Assembly (NCBI RefSeq): GCF_002860405.1
Contig: NZ_NMWV01000023.1
Span: 62,001-126,000 of the forward strand
DNA from: Bifidobacterium imperatoris
GTDB lineage: Bacteria > Actinomycetota > Actinomycetes > Actinomycetales > Bifidobacteriaceae
Reading direction: 5' to 3'
DNA length: 64,000 bases
In this document: positions 39,500 to 47,476 of the stretch, piece by piece
How the letters are laid out: every line of letters starts with the position of its first letter
Position numbering within the stretch: the stretch's first letter is position 1
Notes under the pieces: generated by a model
Told to the model about the DNA's origin: nothing
What the model saw: only the letters and a program-made list of their open reading frames with translations
Databases searched by the model: none
Made by a program: the position numbers and the translations under genes

Positions 39500-40540
39500 A
39501 TGAGCGCTACACCGCAGAAACCAACAGCCGAAAACAAAGTCAAACTTTCGGACATCGCCAAACAGACCGGATATTCCCTGGCCACGGTCTCCAAAGCGCT
39601 TAACGGCAAGGCGGACATCTCGGACACCGCACGCAGGACCATCGACAAAGCGCTCAAAGACAGCGGATATGTCCGCAGAATCTCCCCCGAGCGCAAGCAA
39701 CAGACCATCGAGGTGGTATTCAGGGATTTTGAGACCATCTGGGCCTTGGAGGTGCTCAGAGGCATCATCCGGGAGACCAAGCAGCATGGCATCAACGTAA
39801 TGGTGGCCGAAAGCGGCGACCGTCAGCATCCCGATTCAGCATGGGTGGAGGGGCTCATCGAGCGTCATCCGATTGGCGCCATCCTCGTGTTTTCCAACCT
39901 TACCGAAAAGGAACGCGATCTCTTCAAATCACACAACATCCCATTCGTCGTTTTCGATCCGTCCGGCAGCCCGACATTGGATGACCTCTCCGTGCAGGCG
40001 GACAACTGGACAGGAAGCGTCATCGCCACACGTCATCTGCTGGAGCTAGGCCATAAAAGAATCGGCATCATCACCGGACCGGACGAGATGCTATGCTCTC
40101 GCGCCAGGTTGGACGGCTATTCCGCGGTGTTGGCCGAACGCGGCATCCCCACATCCCCTGAACTCATCGCAGAGGGGGATTTCACCACGCCCGGCGGCTA
40201 CGAAGGGGCAATGGCGCTGCTCGAAGACGAACACAACCGCCCCACCGCCATCTTCGCCGGTAGCGATCTGCAGGCCATGGGAGTGTATGAAGCGGCAAGG
40301 CAGCTGAAAATCCGCATACCCGAAGACTTGTCCGTCATCGGCTTCGACGACATCCAGACCTCCGCTTATATGGGCCCGGCACTTACCACAGTCCGCCAAC
40401 CGCTGCAAGACATGGCGTCCACCGCAACCCGGATGATCATCGACACCACTGAAGGCCGCACAATTCAGAAACGTGTGATTCTTTCCACCTCGCTTGTGGT
40501 TCGCGACAGCACGCGGCGTCTAACCCACGCCAAGGCATAG
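39500..40540 (+). CDS. LacI-family regulator of the xylan/xylo-oligosaccharide operon
   Basis: The 346-aa protein has the LacI helix-turn-helix VKLSDIAKQTGYSLATVSKA (about 14-33) with hinge helix (about 55-65) and a periplasmic-binding-type effector domain (RLDGYSAVLAERG, AIFAGSDLQAMGVYEAARQL, SVIGFDDIQTSAYMGPALTT). Transcribed divergently from the importer operon, with matching operators on both promoters. The effector is probably xylobiose or another short oligosaccharide; that is inference. Confidence 0.92.
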   Translation: MSATPQKPTAENKVKLSDIAKQTGYSLATVSKALNGKADISDTARRTIDKALKDSGYVRRISPERKQQTIEVVFRDFETIWALEVLRGIIRETKQHGINVMVAESGDRQHPDSAWVEGLIERHPIGAILVFSNLTEKERDLFKSHNIPFVVFDPSGSPTLDDLSVQADNWTGSVIATRHLLELGHKRIGIITGPDEMLCSRARLDGYSAVLAERGIPTSPELIAEGDFTTPGGYEGAMALLEDEHNRPTAIFAGSDLQAMGVYEAARQLKIRIPEDLSVIGFDDIQTSAYMGPALTTVRQPLQDMASTATRMIIDTTEGRTIQKRVILSTSLVVRDSTRRLTHAKA

Positions 40541-40564
40541 CTCCCTGATCATTCGGGCGTACAA

Positions 40565-40604
40565 CGAGAGCCGCTGCCGACAACAGTGTCGGCAGCGGCT
40601 CTCG
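40565..40604 (+). terminator. 17-bp perfect hairpin after the LacI gene
   Basis: CGAGAGCCGCTGCCGAC (40565-40581) pairs fully with GTCGGCAGCGGCTCTCG (40588-40604) around AACAGT. No T-run follows, but position just after the stop suggests transcript ending or 3' protection. Confidence 0.6.
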
Positions 40605-40692
40605 CGGAGGAAGGAAGAAGAAAGGAAGAAATCAGAGAAGATCTTGAGCGGTCATGAATCCACCAGACAGACCCACGACCTATTACCGTTGG

Positions 40693-40796
40693 TATGTGCG
40701 CGGCTCAACGATTGCGACGCGCACATATAAACGATTTTGCTGTCATTATCCTTTGTATGTGCGCACCGCCTTCGTGATGGTGCGCACATACAAAGG
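40693..40796. repeat. Two hairpins sharing TATGTGCGC
   Basis: Hairpin one: TATGTGCGCG (40693-40702) with CGCGCACATA (40718-40727). Hairpin two: 18-bp perfect arms at 40750-40767 and 40779-40796. Both contain TATGTGCGC, making four related arms between the convergent lacI and xylA genes. They may act as a two-way terminator or as a repeat family. Confidence 0.7.
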
Positions 40797-40826
40797 AATT
40801 CAATTCATAGACGAGTCAGTCGCAGC

Positions 40827-42176
40827 TCACTCGACTTCGGACAGGGCGTCGATGATGTAGTTGTTGATCGTCGCCTTGACGGACTCGAGGTGATCGGACT
40901 TGGTGGCGGCGATGAGCTCGGACTGCGGCTTGTCAAGGCTGTAGGCCTCGAGGTCGGCCAGGGTGACGTTGCCCTCGTCGATGTCCTTGCCGATGCCGGA
41001 ATCGTAGGAGCTGTAACGCTCGGCCATGAGATCCTGGATGAAGTGATCCTGGTTCATTTTGTCGGCGACCAGCAGGCCTGCGGCGTAGGAATCCATGCCG
41101 GCCACGTGGGAGCGGAACAGATCCTCGGCGTAGAAGGAGGTACGACGCGGCTTGGCGTCGAAGTTCAGGCCACCGCGCGGGCCGATGGAGCCGGCCTGCA
41201 GGACCTCCCACATCACGGCCACGGTCTCGTAGAGGTCGGTCGGGAACTCATCCATATCCCAGCCGATGAGCTTGTCGCCCTGGTTGGCGTCGAGGGAGCC
41301 GAGGAAGCCGGATTCGCGGGCCACGCGGATCTCGTGCTGGTAGGTGTGGCCGGCCAGGTTGGCGTGGTTGCCTTCGAGGTTCAGCTTGAACACGTCGGTC
41401 AGGTCGTAGGTGCGCAGGAAGTTGATGGCGGTGGCTGCATCGAAGTCGTACTGGTGCAGCGTCGGCTCCTTCGGCTTCGGCTCGATGAGGAACTGGGCGT
41501 CGAAGCCGATCTCCTTGGCGTAGTCGGCGCACATGTGGAAGAACTTGGCGATGTGGTCGGTCTCGCGCTTCATCTCGGTGTTCCACAGGTTCTCATAGCC
41601 TTCGCGGCCGCCCCAGAACACGTAGTTCTCGGCACCCAGGCGCTTGCCGATCTCGAGGCTCTTCTTGAGCTGGCCGCCGGCATAGGCGTAGATGTCGGCG
41701 AACGGGGAGGTGGCGGCGCCGGACACGAAGCGCGGGTTGGTGAACAGGGAGGAGGTGTTCCACAACAGCTTGACGCCGGTGGCCTTCATGTTCTCCTCGA
41801 TCTTGTCGACGACCTTGTCGAGGTTGGCGTCGGTCTCGCGCAGGGTGTCGCCTTCAGGGGCGATGTCGCGATCGTGGAAGCAGAAGTACTCGACGCCGAG
41901 CTTCTGGAACAGTTCGAAAGCGTAATCGACCTTGGCCAGAGCCTGATCCATCGGATCGGTGTACTTGTAGTACGGACGGTGTGCGGTGCCGGTGCCGAAC
42001 GGGTCGACGAGCTCCTGGTTGAAGGTGTGCCACCAGGCGACGCCGAAGCGCAGCCAGTCCTTCATCTTCTTGCCGGCGACGACCTTATCGGCGTCGTAGT
42101 AGTGGAAGGCGAGGCCCTCCTTCGGTCCCTTGGCGCGGCCGACGTACTCGATCTTATCGATATCCCACAGACCCAT
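40827..42176 (-). CDS. xylA: Xylose isomerase
   Basis: It converts D-xylose to D-xylulose using divalent metal. The start at 42176 ([20 protein letters not shown]) has AAAGGAG 9 bases upstream. The 449-aa length fits the longer class II type. Catalytic motifs are [17 protein letters not shown] (His and Asp of the ring-opening pair), [32 protein letters not shown] (metal ligands) and GSLDANQGD. It is separated from xylB but shares a promoter motif with it. Confidence 0.97.
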   Translation of the reverse strand: MGLWDIDKIEYVGRAKGPKEGLAFHYYDADKVVAGKKMKDWLRFGVAWWHTFNQELVDPFGTGTAHRPYYKYTDPMDQALAKVDYAFELFQKLGVEYFCFHDRDIAPEGDTLRETDANLDKVVDKIEENMKATGVKLLWNTSSLFTNPRFVSGAATSPFADIYAYAGGQLKKSLEIGKRLGAENYVFWGGREGYENLWNTEMKRETDHIAKFFHMCADYAKEIGFDAQFLIEPKPKEPTLHQYDFDAATAINFLRTYDLTDVFKLNLEGNHANLAGHTYQHEIRVARESGFLGSLDANQGDKLIGWDMDEFPTDLYETVAVMWEVLQAGSIGPRGGLNFDAKPRRTSFYAEDLFRSHVAGMDSYAAGLLVADKMNQDHFIQDLMAERYSSYDSGIGKDIDEGNVTLADLEAYSLDKPQSELIAATKSDHLESVKATINNYIIDALSEVE

Positions 42177-42227
42177 TTCGTGAGCTCCTTTGCATGTGCA
42201 GTAGTGGTTACTACGAATGACAAGTAC

Positions 42228-42257
42228 ATAATAAAACCACTGAACTATATTTGTCAA
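42228..42257 (-). promoter_or_regulatory. xylA promoter with candidate XylR site
   Basis: On the minus strand TTGACA (42257-42252) and TATTAT (42233-42228) are 18 bases apart. The spacer includes TATAGTTCAGTG, sharing TATAGTTCA with the xylB control region. Repressor binding here would cover the promoter. Confidence 0.7.
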
Positions 42258-42474
42258 ACGACTGAATTAATAACCGATCTTGCGGCGTGTTGCCTGCGAG
42301 CACAACGGTTTTCAGAGCATCCGGAGATTATTCGACCCGACAAATCACTGAAGGTCAGCATCACAGGCATCATCGCCGCAAGCCCCTTCACACCGAATCT
42401 GACGGCCGCCTCGAACAATCCAGCGCCGGCCACCATCGCCAGCGACCATAGCCCACGACCGCCGTCATACCAAC

Positions 42475-42507
42475 AAAAACGGCGGATCACCCCTTCGCGA
42501 TCCGCCG
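42475..42507 (-). terminator. Terminator of the 42612-43409 gene
   Basis: CGGCGGATC (42480-42488) pairs with GATCCGCCG (42499-42507); on the minus strand the stem is followed by TTTTTG. The rest of 42258-42611 has no convincing gene; an open frame at 42254-42595 spans the hairpin and is not believed. Confidence 0.75.
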
Positions 42508-42611
42508 AAACCGTGTACGTTCTCTGTAAGCCTTCCCGTATGCCTTGCACCCCCTTCCTGTGCGCTTGCCGGCCAACACTATCCCCGACCGTCACCTCGA
42601 ACCACTCAGGT

Positions 42612-43409
42612 TCACACGCACACCCGATTCAGGAAACGGTCGAGCACACTGGTGTTGCGCAACGACACCGTATCCTCCCAACCAAGCCCGGTGTCTTTGG
42701 CGCGCCCGTAGAAGAACCGCAGCAACCCTGCCACATCAGGCGTATACCCCGCATTGCGGAATTCCTTGGCTATATCCGCTTTCGCATCGGGCGCATCCGG
42801 TCTGCGGGCCTCATACAGCGGTATCGCGCATGAACGCCATATGCCGCGGGCGTGGGCGATGCGGTTGACGATCAGCCCACCATGAGCCCCGTCATATTGC
42901 GCGGCCGCCATTGGATCGAACACGGAGTAGAACTCGCCATGGATGAGGTCCTCCACCATCAGCCGCCCTTGGACGGCGTTGGCGTCCCTAATCCAGAACA
43001 TGGAGGCGAAATTGCTCTCATCCACTTCCCGCAAATCACCGAGAGCCGCATCCCCCACTCCCCCGTCGTGATCATGCAGATATTCCGCTGCGGCCAGGAA
43101 CGGCGAGATACCGCGCAAGGCATCGTATTCCAATTCGACACGCGGCCCCTCGGGCCCGATGCCGGCGATCTCCACGCCCGTAATCCGGCAGTCGAATGAG
43201 AACCAGTCGAGGAACGACCATTCCACGAGCTGGAGGACGTATTGCGAATGGGGTTTGAACGGATTGAGGTTCACCTTGCGGTAGAACTCACGGCGGGCGT
43301 CGTCATAGACGGTGCGGCTGAAGCGCTTGAACATCTCCACCACGTCTCTGGTATCAAGCATTGCCGGCGAGCCCGGATCGCCGATCGCGGCAGTTGTAAC
43401 GGACATCAT
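42612..43409 (-). CDS. Conserved-type protein, function unknown
   Basis: I do not recognise the family. The start at 43409 (MMSVTTAAIGDPGSPAMLDT) has GGAAGGGG upstream; the longer open frame above it reads through the DnaA-box region and is not protein-like. The 265-aa soluble protein has VVEMFKRFSRTVYDDARREF, LQLVEWSFLDWFSFDCRITG, FASMFWIRDANAVQGRLMVE and GLLRFFYGRAKDTGLGWED. No membrane segment or known catalytic motif. It ends with its own terminator, so it is a single-gene unit. Confidence 0.75.
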   Translation of the reverse strand: MMSVTTAAIGDPGSPAMLDTRDVVEMFKRFSRTVYDDARREFYRKVNLNPFKPHSQYVLQLVEWSFLDWFSFDCRITGVEIAGIGPEGPRVELEYDALRGISPFLAAAEYLHDHDGGVGDAALGDLREVDESNFASMFWIRDANAVQGRLMVEDLIHGEFYSVFDPMAAAQYDGAHGGLIVNRIAHARGIWRSCAIPLYEARRPDAPDAKADIAKEFRNAGYTPDVAGLLRFFYGRAKDTGLGWEDTVSLRNTSVLDRFLNRVCV

Positions 43410-43516
43410 TGTCCCCTTCCGATAAGTGTGGACGGCGGGCTTCCTTGCCCGCCGTGAGGCACACTGTACGGCGCACGCGCAACCGTCTGCAAGGCCTTCG
43501 CCGCCGATGGTGGATA

Positions 43517-43647
43517 TGTGGAAAACCAATGATTCCAAGCGGCACGGAATGTGCATAACCTCACCTGGAATCAGTGGATAACCCCGTTTTCCCCCGGATT
43601 GCCCACCGGCCAGCCGCCTGTTATCCACTGACCATGAGTTATCCACA
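43517..43647. promoter_or_regulatory. Cluster of five DnaA boxes
   Basis: Five 9-mers match or nearly match TTWTNCACA: TTTTCCACA (43525-43517, minus), TTATGCACA (43558-43550, minus), TTATCCACT (43581-43573, minus), TTATCCACT (43621-43629, plus) and TTATCCACA (43639-43647, plus). Three are perfect and two have one mismatch at the last base. They lie in a 313-base gap with no gene and no dnaA, dnaN or rpmH nearby. The AT-rich unwinding element of an origin is not obvious, so a DnaA-titration, reactivation or regulatory site is more likely. Confidence 0.75.
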
Positions 43648-43722
43648 CCACTTCTGGCGTGTCGCCCACCATCGGCTGCTGATCCTAACCAGCAACCGAC
43701 CGGTGCATATGCGCGTCAGCGG

Positions 43723-44142
43723 TCAGATGATGATGCCGTTGCAGTGGTCGACTTCGTGTTGGATGATCTGCGCGGTCCAACCATTGAACGTGGCATGGCG
43801 TGCGCGGAAGCGGCGATCCTCGTAGTCGACTTCGATGCGGCGATAGCGCAGAGTGCGGCGTTCACCGGTCAAGGATAGGCATCCTTCTTGAGTATCGAAG
43901 GCACCGTCCGATGAGGTGATGACGGGATTGAGCATCACCGTGATACGACCGCCGAGGTCTTCGTCCACGAAGGCGATGATGCGTTTGCCCACACCGATCA
44001 TGTTGGCGGCCATGCCCACGCACCGTGACCGATTGGCTTCCAACGTGTCCACGAGGTCTTCAATCACCTGCTCGTCACCAGGCACGGCTTGTTCGGATGG
44101 CGTACGCAGAAACGAGCGCGAAGTCATAATAGGGCGTTGCAT
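43723..44142 (-). CDS. def: Peptide deformylase-like protein with variant motif 1
   Basis: Deformylases remove the formyl group from new proteins. The 139-aa protein keeps motif 2 (EGCLS, C88) and motif 3 (HEVDH, H129 and H133), the metal ligands and catalytic Glu. Motif 1, normally GxGxAAxQ, reads VGMAANMIG, with Met48 where the oxyanion-stabilising Gln is expected. Similar short variants exist in Gram-positives, in my recollection. GGAG lies 6 bases before the ATG. It may be a second, specialised or weak deformylase. Confidence 0.88.
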   Translation of the reverse strand: MQRPIMTSRSFLRTPSEQAVPGDEQVIEDLVDTLEANRSRCVGMAANMIGVGKRIIAFVDEDLGGRITVMLNPVITSSDGAFDTQEGCLSLTGERRTLRYRRIEVDYEDRRFRARHATFNGWTAQIIQHEVDHCNGIII

Positions 44143-44213
44143 TATCGGCTCCTGCTTCTTCTATGAGAGATTGTCGTTTTCATCATAAAGCCAATCAATA
44201 TGCACCGGGCGAA

Positions 44214-45677
44214 CTACTTCACCTCCACGAGTGCAGGTGTGCGGCGCGTGGAGAATCGGAACATCAACGCGGCGAGCACCACACCAAGCACCGCCATGCC
44301 AGTGAACACCCACATGCTGTGTGGGAATGCGATCAGGTACGATTCCGCGGCATTCGCCCCATGGTTCGCGGCATTAATCGAAAACTCGGAAATCAACGCA
44401 CTTGCCACAGCCGTGCCGATGGCACCGGCGAGCTGCTGAATCGTGTTCATCGCGGCGGAGCCATCAGCGTTGAGACGCGCAGGCAACTGGTTCAGAGCGT
44501 GGGTCTGGTCAGGCACCAATACGAATCCGGAAAACGCCATAAAGAATGCATAGGCGATGGCCACCACCCACACATTGCCGGACAGCGTCACAAACACCAC
44601 ATCCATAATCGCGGTGCCGGCGAATCCGATAATGATGAACTTGGGTGGAAAGTGGCTTTTCAGCATACTGCCGACTACTGGGGCGGAGACTGCGCCGACC
44701 ACCGCGCCGGGCAGCAGGGCGAGCGCCGCGATCAGACTGCCCATGCCAAAGCCGCGCTGCAGCAGAATCGGCAGCAGGAAGTTCAGGCCAAGCACGCTGC
44801 CGGAAGCCATGAGCAGAATCAACATACCCAGCGTGAACCCGGAGTAGGTGAATACGCGCACTTCAATCAGCGGGTGCTCCATCCTGAGCTGCACCCAGGC
44901 AAAAGCGGCGCTCATCGCAACACCGAACATGAGCACAACCCAGAATCGCCAATCGCCATTCCATTCGGCGAAGAAGCTGACGGCCAATATCACGCTGGCC
45001 AGGCCGACCGCCACCATAAGCAACGATGGCACGCTGATTGCAGCCTTCTCGCCGTGGCGGATCTCCGGCACGGTGCCGATGCCAAGCAGGAATGCGAGCA
45101 GCAGAAATGGCAACATAATGTAGAAAATCCAGTGCCAGTTGAGGTATTCCATGACCACGCCGCCGAATACCGGTCCGATGGCCGGCGCGGCGCAAGTGAC
45201 CAAGCTGACGATGCCGAGCATCGCGCCGCGCTGTTCCAGCGGTGCCTTTTCCAGAATGATGTTGGTGATGAGCGGCAGCGAGATGCCGGTGCCGAGCGAC
45301 ATAACCAGTCGGGCGGCGAGCAGCATCGGGAAGTTGACGGCGAGCGCACCCAGCAATGTGCCTGCGGCGAAAATCACGATGGCCATGGTGAACAGGGTTT
45401 TGGTAGCGAATTTGCGCACCATAAACGGCGAGCTCGGAATCGAGACTGAGAGTAGCAGCAGATAACCGGTGGTAAGCCATTGCACCACCGAGGCACCGAT
45501 GGAGAATTCTTCCATCAGTGTGGAGTAGGCGATGTTCAGTGACGTTTCCGACAGAATGCCCAGGAAAGTCAGAATCGCGAGCGAGACGACCGCGATGACG
45601 AGTGTGTTGGAGACTGGTTGTTTACCGCCGTTCGGCAATGCCGCCGGCTGTGACACTGCATCATTCATCATGTTCAC
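44214..45677 (-). CDS. MFS multidrug exporter (DHA2, 14 helices)
   Basis: A proton-driven drug exporter of the EmrB/QacA type. The 487-aa protein has about 14 hydrophobic segments and the family motifs LTTGYLLLLSVSIPSSPFMV (motif C/D1 region), RKFATKTLF and LVMSLGTGISLPLI. It ends in RFSTRRTPALVEVK. It is closely similar along its length to the protein at 48530-49996, so the two are paralogues. Substrate unknown. Confidence 0.9.
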   Translation of the reverse strand: MNMMNDAVSQPAALPNGGKQPVSNTLVIAVVSLAILTFLGILSETSLNIAYSTLMEEFSIGASVVQWLTTGYLLLLSVSIPSSPFMVRKFATKTLFTMAIVIFAAGTLLGALAVNFPMLLAARLVMSLGTGISLPLITNIILEKAPLEQRGAMLGIVSLVTCAAPAIGPVFGGVVMEYLNWHWIFYIMLPFLLLAFLLGIGTVPEIRHGEKAAISVPSLLMVAVGLASVILAVSFFAEWNGDWRFWVVLMFGVAMSAAFAWVQLRMEHPLIEVRVFTYSGFTLGMLILLMASGSVLGLNFLLPILLQRGFGMGSLIAALALLPGAVVGAVSAPVVGSMLKSHFPPKFIIIGFAGTAIMDVVFVTLSGNVWVVAIAYAFFMAFSGFVLVPDQTHALNQLPARLNADGSAAMNTIQQLAGAIGTAVASALISEFSINAANHGANAAESYLIAFPHSMWVFTGMAVLGVVLAALMFRFSTRRTPALVEVK

Positions 45678-45780
45678 CCTCCATAAACAGTACAGTGCGG
45701 TGACTCCCCGAGAGGAATCACCGCACTATATAATCACCGCTGTAATCCGCGCTGCGCCAAGCTGCGCAGTTGGCCGCATT

Positions 45781-45828
45781 GTGTTATTCGCACACTGTGT
45801 TATTCGCGCACCGTATCATTCGCACATC
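45781..45828. repeat. Three 16-bp tandem repeats
   Basis: GTGTTATTCGCACACT, GTGTTATTCGCGCACC and GTATCATTCGCACATC follow one another between the MFS gene and the end of the glucokinase gene. CATGCGCG-type inverted repeats follow (45842-45872). Non-coding; role unknown. Confidence 0.75.
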
Positions 45829-45912
45829 GACAATTGCATACCATGCGCGTATACCATGCGCGCACCGTGCGCATGCTGCAAGACCAGCGAATCGTCCGTG
45901 CAGCCAACCACG

Positions 45913-46863
45913 TCAGCGCAGAGCCAAGTTGGCGGCGCCGATGAGGCCGGCGTCCTGACCGGCGGTGGCCGCCACGATCTTGGCATGGCCACGGTAGGCG
46001 CTGCCCTCCAGGAAGCGCGCATAGTTGTAGCGGGCCGGCTCGAGCAGGATGTCGCCGACAGCCACCACGCCGCCGCCGATCACGAACAGGTCGGGGTCGA
46101 GCACAGCGGAGACGGCGGCCATGGTGCGGCCGAGCCATTCGCCGATCTTGCCGAACGCATACAGGCCCAGCGCATCGCCTTCCTGAGCGGCTTGGGAGAC
46201 CATCGGGCCTTCCAGCTTGTTCACATCCCCGCCGCACAGCTCAAGCAGACGCTTGGCGTCCTGCGGACGACGACGGACCGCCGACTTGGCGAAGTGCTCC
46301 AGCGCACTGCCGGAAGTGTATCGCTCGGCGCAGCCGCGCAGACCACAGCCGCAGGTGTCGCCGTCCGGAACCATCGGCAGATGGCCCAGCTCGGCGGCCA
46401 TGCCGAAGGAGCCGCGGTACAGCTTGCCGTCGATGACGATCGCACCGCCCAGACCGGTGCCCACGGTCAGCGCCACCATGTTGCGGCTGCCCTGTCCGGC
46501 ACCGTGCACGTATTCGCCCCAGCCGGCGCAATTGGCGTCGTTCTCGACGATGACCGGGACCGCATGATCGATCAGCGCGCCGACATGCTCGGAAAGATCG
46601 TAGTTGATCCATGCAGGAATGTTCGCGGCGAACGTCAGCGTCTTGCGGTCGGCGCCCACGTTGCCGGCAGCGGAGATGCCGATGGCCTGGATGTCGGTAT
46701 GACCGGAGGCGACCGCCTCTTTGTACATGGTTGCGATGTTCTGATTGATGGCATCGGCGTCCATCGGCGTCGGAATGCGCCAACGCTGGATGATGCTATC
46801 GTTTTCATCGCAGACGGCGGCGGCGATCTTGGTTCCTCCGATATCGATGGCCAGTGTAGTCAT
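45913..46863 (-). CDS. glk: ROK-family glucokinase
   Basis: It phosphorylates glucose with ATP. The 316-aa protein has the ATP motif LAIDIGGTKIAAAVCDEND, catalytic region VPVIVENDANCAGWGEYVHG with Asp of ENDAN, GTGLGGAIVIDGKLYRG, EIGH-like ELGHLPMV and the zinc cluster CGCGLRGCAERYTSG. There is no N-terminal DNA-binding domain, so it is a kinase rather than a repressor. GGAGCGAG precedes the ATG. Other hexose specificity cannot be excluded. Confidence 0.9.
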   Translation of the reverse strand: MTTLAIDIGGTKIAAAVCDENDSIIQRWRIPTPMDADAINQNIATMYKEAVASGHTDIQAIGISAAGNVGADRKTLTFAANIPAWINYDLSEHVGALIDHAVPVIVENDANCAGWGEYVHGAGQGSRNMVALTVGTGLGGAIVIDGKLYRGSFGMAAELGHLPMVPDGDTCGCGLRGCAERYTSGSALEHFAKSAVRRRPQDAKRLLELCGGDVNKLEGPMVSQAAQEGDALGLYAFGKIGEWLGRTMAAVSAVLDPDLFVIGGGVVAVGDILLEPARYNYARFLEGSAYRGHAKIVAATAGQDAGLIGAANLALR

Positions 46864-46998
46864 GACTCGCTCCTTGAGTACAAAATAACTGTTAAGATAC
46901 CGGAATGATAACGAAAAGCACTGACTTAATTACCACTAGGTACATAATCTGCACCATAGGCAGCATGTTCTGTTGTGCATGCCCAGCACCTTCAGCCT

Positions 46999-47045
46999 TG
47001 CAAAACCAACGGTTGTTAACGCAAACGTTAGCATTCGGTTTTGCA
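46999..47045. promoter_or_regulatory. Nested palindromes upstream of glucokinase
   Basis: TGCAAAACC (46999-47007) and GGTTTTGCA (47037-47045) are inverted copies that enclose TAACGCAAACGTTA (47017-47030), an operator-like palindrome with CG in the arms, as in LacI-family sites. No gene is believed in 46864-47192; open frames there cross the tRNA. Confidence 0.5.
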
Positions 47046-47154
47046 CCAGATTCATGACGCAATGGCGTGTCGCGCAGAAGGATAGTTTGCCGCTGCGCTG
47101 CCGCACCGAAGGCATCGAAGACACGGCGAACATGAAAGAACAGGAATCAGACAA

Positions 47155-47187
47155 AAACAAAAAAGCTTCCGAATCATTCGGAAGCTT
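47155..47187 (-). terminator. Terminator of tRNA-Asp
   Basis: AAGCTTCCGAA (47163-47173) pairs with TTCGGAAGCTT (47177-47187); on the minus strand a run of T follows (TTTTTTGTTTTTG). It lies six bases past the tRNA 3' end. Confidence 0.85.
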
Positions 47188-47192
47188 GGTGG

Positions 47193-47266
47193 CGACCCCG
47201 GCCGGACTTGAACCGGTGACCTCCGCCGTGACAGGGCGGCGCTCTAACCAACTGAGCTACGGGGCC
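47193..47266 (-). tRNA. tRNA-Asp (GTC)
   Basis: The minus strand folds as a cloverleaf: acceptor GGCCCCG with CGGGGTC, D arm GCTC/GAGC, anticodon loop CTGTCAC (GTC), T arm CCGG-TTCAAGT-CCGG type, discriminator G. CCA is not encoded; the base pair G2-T is a wobble. Confidence 0.95.
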
Positions 47267-47476
47267 GTTGTGTTTCGCAATGAAGCACGAGTGGATATAT
47301 TACAGAAGAACGCCCCGTACGCCAACTCTCGGCGTGTCGCGCCATAATCTGCCATTTGCGGCAACAATCACCACTCTGTCCAGACACACCACAACGACAT
47401 GCCACAATACGTGCCTCGACAATATGCTGAATGTATGCTGAATCTCAAACCCTCCATGAGGTAGAAGGAGACGATC

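Noticed and set aside
42254-42595. 113-codon open frame, minus strand, between xylA and the unknown gene
   Set aside because: It runs through a clear terminator hairpin and overlaps the xylA promoter, with no ribosome binding site.
43517-43647. Calling the DnaA-box cluster the chromosomal origin
   Set aside because: No dnaA, dnaN, rpmH or obvious AT-rich unwinding element nearby; a secondary DnaA site is more cautious.
46973-47347. 124-codon + strand open frame
   Set aside because: It crosses tRNA-Asp antisense and its terminator; this is a common artefact at tRNA genes.
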